From positions 291,500-355,499 of the forward strand of contig KB445806.1 of the NCBI GenBank assembly GCA_000320605.2: 64,000 nucleotides of DNA, written 5' to 3'. This DNA comes from Gelatoporia subvermispora B. Taxonomy: Eukaryota; Basidiomycota; Agaricomycetes; Polyporales; Gelatoporiaceae. Made by a program: the position numbers and the translations under genes. Positions 58,101 to 64,000 of this stretch are shown here, in pieces. The first letter of the stretch is position 1. The number at the start of each line of letters is the position of its first letter. Under the pieces are notes generated by a model. That model saw only the letters and a list, made by a program, of their open reading frames with translations, did not search any database and was not told the origin of the DNA.

Positions 58101-59069
58101 GGTGTGGCTGGAGTGCAGCGGCGCGATGGAGATGCGCGAGCCGGGGCTGTTTGCGGACCTGCTGGGCGCGGCGGAGGAGGGGGACGGCGTGGGGCGGGAG
58201 ATCGAGAAGGACGTGGGGCGGACGATGCCGCTGAATGTGTTCTTTGGCCGGACGGGCGCGGGCGTGGACAAGCTGCGGAGGGTGCTCGTGGCGTATAGCA
58301 GGTCAGTCCCCGGTCTGCGCCACTTGTTTGCGCGTGTGCGTGGTTGGCTGATGTGCTGTGCATGTGCGCAGGCGGAACCCGGCGGTGGGGTACTGCCAGG
58401 GGATGAACCTCGTGACGTCGACACTGCTGCTCGTGCACGCGGACGAGGAGGAGGCGTTCTGGGTACTCGCGGCGATCATCGAGCGCATCCTCCCCGAGGA
58501 GTTCTTCTCGCCGACGCTGCTCAGCTCGCGCGCGTGCCCGCTCGTCCTACTCGACTACGTGCGCGAAGTCATGCCCAAGCTGCACGCGCACCTGAGCGAG
58601 CTCGGCGTGGACCTCGGCGCGATCTGCTTCTCGTGGTTCCTGTCGCTGTTCACGGATTGCCTGCCGATCGAGGTGAGTCGTCTCTGAGTGTCTGGGCTGT
58701 TCGAGGTTGGGGCACTGGTGCTCACGCGACTGTGGTGCAGACGCTCTTCAGGGTGTGGGACGTGTTCCTGGTAGACGGCGTCGACGTGCTGTTCCGCGCG
58801 GCGTTTGCGATCCTGCGCGCGAGCGAGCAGGAGCTGCTCCAGTGCAAGTCGATCCCCGCCGTGTACGTCGCGCTGGAGAGCCTCCCGAATCGGATGTGGG
58901 AGGCGGACAGGCTGTTACAGGTTTGTCTCTGTCCGATTTTATGAATGATGCCCTTGCTGATGTGTGTCCTCTGTAGCTCGAAGCGGACCTGCGGTCTACG
59001 ATGAACCATGCCGATATACAACGGCGGCATGGCACGCATGTCGCTCATTTGAAGGAGTACATATCTTAG
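55144..59069 (+). CDS. TBC-domain Rab GTPase-activating protein
   Basis: A large (over 1,100 aa) Rab-GAP for membrane traffic. MASTPSGQVTTPTHLHPLLD begins at 55144. LGGTNYFTLKAQLEQG is followed by introns and a coiled-coil-like region (RVLSSTVHNLSKARKELEES). A very long exon (about 55999-58303) encodes a disordered, Ser/Pro/Ala-rich middle and then the TBC domain. The TBC blocks are GIPLVYRAKVWLECSG, REIEKDVGRTMPLNVFF (IxxDxxR with the arginine finger), after an intron RNPAVGYCQGMNLVTSTLLL (YxQ glutamine finger), AIIERILPEEFFSP, DLGAICFSWFLSLFTDCLP, and TLFRVWDVFLVDGVDVLFRA. It ends KEYIS with the stop at 59067-59069. Both catalytic fingers are present. The exon over 56700-58300 is markedly GC-rich, which creates long spurious antisense frames. 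Confidence 0.92.
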
Positions 59070-59814
59070 AACATCGCCAGCGCGGAGAAAACCTCATGAT
59101 CGACAATTCATCGTTTCATGGACATCCGATTTCATACCACATTTCTTATCGGGTTCATCGTTTTGTTGTGATGTTGTAGGATGGATAGCTAGAATTAGAG
59201 AAATTGATTTGGACATGGATCGGGTGTCTGTGACTGACATCACCGTTCACGCCGGGTTCAGATCCAGGGAGCGTAACTAATAGCCGGCCTTTTGTGCTCT
59301 CACTACGTTCTAGCAGATCAGCAAGATCTACCGCACCATGAATTCTCACACGATATTTCTGGGTTCCTGGGAACGAAGTGATCAGGTCTTGGAACCAGAA
59401 ATAGGTTCTAAGGATGACGTCATCTGACTACAAATATGCTTCTTATCTTAGATATCCCCTGGTATTTATCTTTCGCCATACGAGTTCCGTGATGCTTATC
59501 GGGTGACTCGGATGTAGGCGGCGTCGCGGTCGATGATCTTCCCAGCCCTCTGGGTGAACAACTCAACTAATCGAGACTGTAGCAGCCGGTTCTGCCGCTC
59601 AGTTACATGACTTGACTTATACATGGGCAAAACAGGACATAGTCACTGAGTATCATCAGAGGAGGCCTAAGTGGAAAGTCTCATGAAACCAGTGATGTGC
59701 GATGGACTGATGGCACCGGGGGTCGAGGCGTGAGAACCCCTCCTCAACGAAATTTATCAGCCAATCTGTTAGCAGGCATCGTACAGCATGCAAAACCCAG
59801 AAATATGACCGCTT
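59070..59814. other. Intergenic, with a CRE-like palindrome
   Basis: No gene recognised. GATGACGTCATC (59413-59424) is a perfect 12-bp palindrome containing the bZIP/CREB core TGACGTCA. Confidence 0.5.
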
Positions 59815-60640
59815 TTGACTTACGAGACTGATGGTTGGATCTCCTTCCAGATATCTGCCGAGTTTCGGGGTCCGCCGTCAAGCACATCACTGCATGAAAC
59901 TACACGGGGCAGAACAGGAGTGCAACCGTTCTGCTCGATGGGACTCCAAGAGGAGCAGCTTACAGAAGAGCCGCCGCGAGCTGGAGCACTACATCATGTG
60001 GACGGCAAACTCAACCTTTACAGGTATGAAGAGTTCTTGGATGTTTCTGATGGAGCTGACACTCAAATCTTACATGGGCAGCATAGATCACTGCGTAGTC
60101 CTGTACGCGATCTATCACTACAGACCAACCTTTGTATGGACAAGCTCCGCGATACATCATTTCCTGTGCTGTACGATGCAGTATACCGAGACAAGTCCCA
60201 GAGGGCCCGGGTAAAACTCAACAGTGTAGTCGATGGCCGCCTTCCGACGTTTGTCGATCGTTGATTCGTTCGAACTTCGTCGTCACTACGACAGTTATAC
60301 TATCCTGAAAAGCACTGCCGTATGTATTTGAAGAATCACATAAACGCACCTATTAACGATCCCGACACCAGGGTTGTTGCCAACATCGTAAAGGCGTATA
60401 TCCTGAATATTTCTAGATATGGACACCGAAATCAAGCAGGGTCATGATACCTGATGAGACATTGTTCCCCGATCCCGAAGCATTCATTCCGGAATGGTAC
60501 AATCACACCGTGGACGACGCAATGCGCAAGGCTAGGTACCCCAGGCAGTATGTTGAGCAGATCTGCTATGATGATGTTAATGATCTAAGTGAGCCTTTGT
60601 TTAGATAAATCTTCGGGTTCGGGCGAAGGTGAGCACAAGT
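59815..60640 (+). pseudogene. Cytochrome P450 relic
   Basis: Scattered segments of a second, divergent P450. At 60453-60505 DETLFPDPEAFIPEWYNH matches the PERF-region consensus (FPDPxxFxPERF/Y), with Trp in place of Arg. At about 60607-60627 IFGFGRR matches the first half of a heme-binding loop and is followed by a GTGAGC donor. The expected Cys-Pro-Gly is not found in the next plausible exon, and a stop precedes IFGFGRR in its frame. Upstream, KSRRELEHYI (near 59970) resembles the C-helix region. The rest does not align. It is unlike the intact P450 at 31-33 kb (FGFGRR against FLGGPR), so not a recent copy of it. Confidence 0.5.
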
Positions 60641-61402
60641 CCTTAAACCATCTGAAAAAATTATCAATAGTCCGACAGCAACGAATGTGACAAGCACTAC
60701 ATCGTGTCGGTCTGTCCACTCAAGTCTCAACTCCGAGAACAGGAAGCTCTTTGAGCACGAGTACGTCTCTATGAACATGCCTGATGGGACGAACCGAGTG
60801 TTGGTTTGGGACGACCCAGATCCTTTCGATAGTTGTAGACTTGTACTAGAGTACCGGTACTGAGAGGTACAATGCGCGCCATGTCGATGTTCGCAGAGAA
60901 ACCGGGGTCCAGCAATGCATTGGACAGCAAGTGTGAAGCATCAAGGTCACAGTCTGCAACACTTCAGTGCAACTGCTCAAGGGCGGACATCTGCAGGAAA
61001 TGTCTGACCTTTTTGTGCTCTGCTCAGTCGACTGAACGTGTGCTACCACAACACCAACTATCAGCCTGCCTGGCGCGTCCACTTTCGTTCCCCGGTCTGC
61101 CCGGAGGGCCATTTAAACGACACCTGGTCACGCCTCTTGCCGAGAAGGTAACCCTATGTCGGGGTTACCATACATCTTAATTAGTGCTGTGGGAGGCTGT
61201 GGGCAATTGAATCACAGGAGATCACAGGGCATTTGCCGGCAAATGGCAATTGCTCGACCAATTTTGGGCCTGGCAAATGTGTGGCAAATGCGGCAATCGG
61301 TTGACCGATCATAGCTGGCTTCGCGAAATTATCGAACAAAACCAACCTTGAACGACTCTACTGAACCACTACGGCTACAAGTCCCTGGAGCCTGCTCCGG
61401 AC
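60641..61402. promoter_or_regulatory. Upstream region of the aldehyde dehydrogenase with GGCAAAT repeats
   Basis: CATTTGCCGGCAAATG (61230-61245) is a perfect 16-bp palindrome. Further GGCAAATG copies follow at about 61268-61290 and a CCAAT lies near 61257. The cluster is 110-175 bp before the ALDH ATG and looks like a transcription factor binding array. The part before 61190 holds no recognisable gene. Confidence 0.5.
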
Positions 61403-63799
61403 ATGTCTCAGCTCATGTACACACCTATTGAGGACATCCCCAAGGCGAGCAGAGCTGTTGTTCAATGCCGTGGTGTTTCTTACGTTATACAGATTCAAGG
61501 TGATGTGCGCTCTGGGTTTGGGTCCGGAAAGACCAAGGACATTGCATTTCGCAAAGCACAGCTCCTTCAGCTAGCATATCTCATCAAGGACAACCAGCAG
61601 CGCTTCCGCGACGCCCTGCATGCGGACCTGGGCAGACCCCCGACCGAGACAGACCTGTGCGTAGCTCAAGAGTCTCAAGTCTCTTCGACTCCTCCGTAAA
61701 CATTTCCCTGTCAGCTTCGAGATATTCGTCACGTTAGGCGAGGTCCGCAGTGCGTACGACAATGTTGCGAAGTGGGCAAAGACAGAGAGTGCCGCCTTCT
61801 CCCTGAACTGGTTCGCCATGTCGCCCGCAATCCGGAAGGAGCCCAAGGGCGTCGTCCTCGTGATCAGCCCGTTCAACTACCCGATCTACTTGCTACTCAC
61901 GCCCCTAGTACGCAAGCAGTCGATCCCCGTCGGGTCGTGAGGCCCACCAGCTTACCGTTCCGTAGGTGGGAGCTATCTCAGCAGGCTGTGCTGCGGTTCT
62001 GAAGCCATCAGAGCAAGCTCCCGCGACGGCTGCCCTCTTGACTGAGCTCCTCCCTCGTTACCTCGACCCTACTGTGTACCGTATCGTCAATGGAGGTATC
62101 CCTGAGACGACCAAGGTGGGAGCTTCCGAAGCTGTGTGTGGTCAGGCAACTGACATCCGATAGATTCTGGAACTCCCTTGGGATCACAGTGAGTTTGATT
62201 GACCCTCAATGTCCTCATACAGCCTGATTTTCTCCTTCTGTAGTTATGTACACCGGTGCGAGACAAAATCCTCTGTTTGGATGAGCCGTATCGTTCTGAC
62301 ATTTTAGGTGCTTGAAGGGAACGGACGTGTCGCAAGGATCATAGCCGCCGCTGCCGCCAAGCATCTCACCCCCATCTCCACCGAGGTAGGTGTCGTCCGC
62401 CCATGCACGTTCTATACAGACGTACTGAATTGATCTAGCTCGGCGGTGCGTAGCTCCTGGCGCGTTCTATGGCTGTCCTGACAAGCTCTCAGGCAAGAGC
62501 CCGGTCGTGATTGACCCAAAGTGCGATCTCAAACTGGCCGCGAAGAGGATATTTTGGGGCAAGATTGCCAACGCGGGCCAAGTGCGTGGCCGACGTTCCT
62601 TCGATACGCCCTCTCTACTGAACCAGATCACTCCTATCAGATCTGCCTCTCTCCCGACTACGTCCTCGTCCCGCGGACGTTCCAAGACCAGTTCGTCGCA
62701 GCTCTCAAGGAAGTGTGCGTCCCCATGTAGCCTTCTCGACACCCCGCGTCTCACAAATGCCCAGGCACGACTCGTTCTTCCCCGAGGGCCCGCGCGCGTC
62801 CGACTCGTTCTCGCGCATCGTGTCGGAGCAGCACACGCGCCGGCTCAAGAAGCTGCTCGAGGACACGCAGGGCACGGTCGTCTTCGGCGGCGAGGTGGAC
62901 GTCGAGCACAAGTACGTCGCGCCGACCGTCGTGCGCGACGTCACGGAGCGCGACTCCCTCATGAGCGAGTGCGTCGTTTGCCCACTCGCGCTGTCGGCTC
63001 GACACTGATGTACCGGGGTCAGGGAGCTCTTCGGGCCCGTCCTGCCCATTATTCCAGTTGAAGACGTCGACGAAGCCATCGCCATCATCAATCGCCAGTA
63101 AGTCCGCCCGCCAGGGCTGCCGTCCTGTCATATGCAGCTCAGATGCTCACTGCGCCTTCAGCGACCACCCCCTCGCGCTCTATGTCTTCTCACAGGACTC
63201 CAAGTTCAAGGCCAAAGGTACGCCAGCCGCGCACCGCCCATGTCCGTTTCGCGCCGCGTGCTGACCAAACCACCAAGTCTTCGACAACACCCAAAGCGGT
63301 TCGGCCATCGCCAACGAGGTCGTCATCCAAGCCGGCGGTGTGTCCCGTCATCGCCTCCTCTCTCGTCCGACCGTTGACATCTTCCCTAGCACATGGCCTG
63401 CCTGTGGGCGGTGTCGGGCCTAGCGGCAGTGAGCATCCTCTTCCGCTGCATCGTCACTTGACGACCGGGCTAACGCGCACTGCCTCGCAGCGGGGTACTA
63501 CACGGGTAAGTACGGCTTCGACATGTTCACGCATCACCGCGCGACGATGGACAGCCAGGGGTGGTGAGTCCCGAGCCGCTGCAACGCTCACGGAGTACAC
63601 TCAGCCTGTATCGCAGGCTGGACTGGGTCCTCGGCGGCCGCTACCCGCCCTACACGGTACGCCCGCCGCCTCGTCCCGCGAGACGCCCCGCTCACTCGCG
63701 TCGTCGCGCTAGGCCGGCTCGCTCAGCCTCCTGAGCAAGATGCTCCTCCCGAGCTTCCCGGCCCGCCCGAAGAGCCTCGCAAACGCGCCCGGCTCCTGA
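61403..63799 (+). CDS. Class 3 (fatty) aldehyde dehydrogenase
   Basis: An NAD(P)-dependent oxidation of aldehydes to acids; class 3 enzymes act on fatty and aromatic aldehydes, often at ER or lipid membranes. [14 protein letters not shown] is followed by a 48-nt GC...AG intron (61445-61492), giving [20 protein letters not shown]. Next are [20 protein letters not shown], the cofactor region [39 protein letters not shown] and [40 protein letters not shown] contains the general-base Glu before LGGKSP. The catalytic Cys is in [15 protein letters not shown], rebuilt across an intron. [49 protein letters not shown] and [16 protein letters not shown] follow. A C-terminal helix ([20 protein letters not shown]) may associate with membrane. 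Stop at 63797-63799. Confidence 0.93.
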
Positions 63800-63873
63800 G
63801 CACGAGCGTGGATCGCGCTGGCTCCGCGTATGCGCACTAGCGATGACTTGATCTCTAGGTTTGTTTGTTTGAT
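63800..63873. other. 3' flank of the aldehyde dehydrogenase gene
   Basis: GC-rich to about 63840, then a TTTG-rich stretch leading into the tandem repeat. Confidence 0.5.
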
Positions 63874-63988
63874 TGTGTTCTGCTTGGTTATGTTCTGCTT
63901 TATTATGTTCTGCTTGGATATGTTCTGCTTGGATATGTTTGGATCTTATGTTCTGCTTGTATATTTTCTGCTTGGATATAGCCTGCTG
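63874..63988. repeat. 15-bp tandem repeat, unit TATGTTCTGCTTGGA
   Basis: About seven imperfect copies. The central copies are exact, and outer ones vary at the end of the unit (TTGGT, TTTAT, TTGTA) or are shortened. It lies 75 bp past the ALDH stop, so probably in its 3' UTR or terminator region. The array fades about 10 bases before the window ends. Confidence 0.9.
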
Positions 63989-64000
63989 TATTTACGGGTT

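Noticed and set aside
57771..58298. Plus-strand Gly/Arg-rich frame of 175 codons
   Set aside because: Alternative frame of the TBC exon; the TBC domain is clearly in the other frame.
56692..58424. Long minus-strand open frames (390-447 codons, Arg/Ala-rich)
   Set aside because: They are antisense shadows of the GC-rich TBC exon, with low-complexity composition and no family motifs.
59256..59275. Possible tRNA B-box (GGGTTCAGATCC)
   Set aside because: It deviates at a key position (G for A) and no A-box or cloverleaf arms can be built around it.
1..64000. CRISPR arrays, rRNA genes, LTR retrotransposons
   Set aside because: No regularly spaced repeats, no rRNA core sequences, and no paired long terminal repeats or reverse transcriptase motifs were seen on reading through.

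Overview
The window is nuclear DNA of a filamentous basidiomycete (Agaricomycetes; a polypore-like fungus is my inference from gene style, not proven). The evidence is dense intron use (mostly 48-70 nt, GT...AG), about 50% GC, and basidiomycete-type families: a class I sesquiterpene cyclase, multi-intron P450s, an APSES factor with a Ser/Pro-rich tail, an Hva1_TUDOR protein and an SRA-YDG protein. I see no bacterial operon structure, rRNA, tRNA or CRISPR array. Gene models were built by joining reading frames at splice sites that restore conserved family motifs.

Layout. 0.7-5.8 kb is a decayed or accessory stretch: a frame-disrupted terpene cyclase (746-1843, -), a broken Tvp38/VTT membrane protein (2630-3524, -) and an unrecognised LRR/F-box-like gene (4119-5235, -). 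7-15 kb is housekeeping: monothiol glutaredoxin Grx3/4 (-), Ku70 (-) and, divergent from Ku70, the PP2A activator PTPA (+). 16-30 kb holds ornithine decarboxylase, an APSES transcription factor, a SAM-like tail-anchored protein and an SPX-SLC13 phosphate transporter (all +). 31-34 kb holds a complete P450 (+) followed by a 614-bp hAT-type nonautonomous transposon with a perfect 8-bp target duplication. 34-42 kb holds an unidentified membrane protein, a five-exon Hva1_TUDOR gene, an SRA-YDG gene (all +), and a proline-rich, putatively myristoylated, C-terminally membrane-anchored protein (-).

42-59 kb is again mostly housekeeping: succinate dehydrogenase subunit C (+), a MINDY deubiquitinase with a CaaX end (-), an FAD monooxygenase (+), a GUP1-type MBOAT acyltransferase (-), CK2 beta (+), the cytochrome oxidase assembly factor COA6 (-) and a TBC Rab-GAP (+). 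After a gap with a degraded P450 relic, the window ends with a class 3 aldehyde dehydrogenase (+) followed by a 15-bp tandem repeat.

There is no biosynthetic cluster or operon; neighbours are functionally mixed. Divergent pairs (Ku70/PTPA, GUP1/CK2 beta, COA6/TBC) share short intergenic promoters of about 190-335 bp. Notable points are the transposon 162 bp upstream of a gene start, a CK2 beta start codon that exists only after splicing (A|TG), micro-exons of 6 and 18 nt, the relics of secondary-metabolism genes, and a hairpin spanning the GUP1 stop codon. I found no convincing wholly new system; the most novel material is the unidentified proteins at 34.3 and 39.5 kb.
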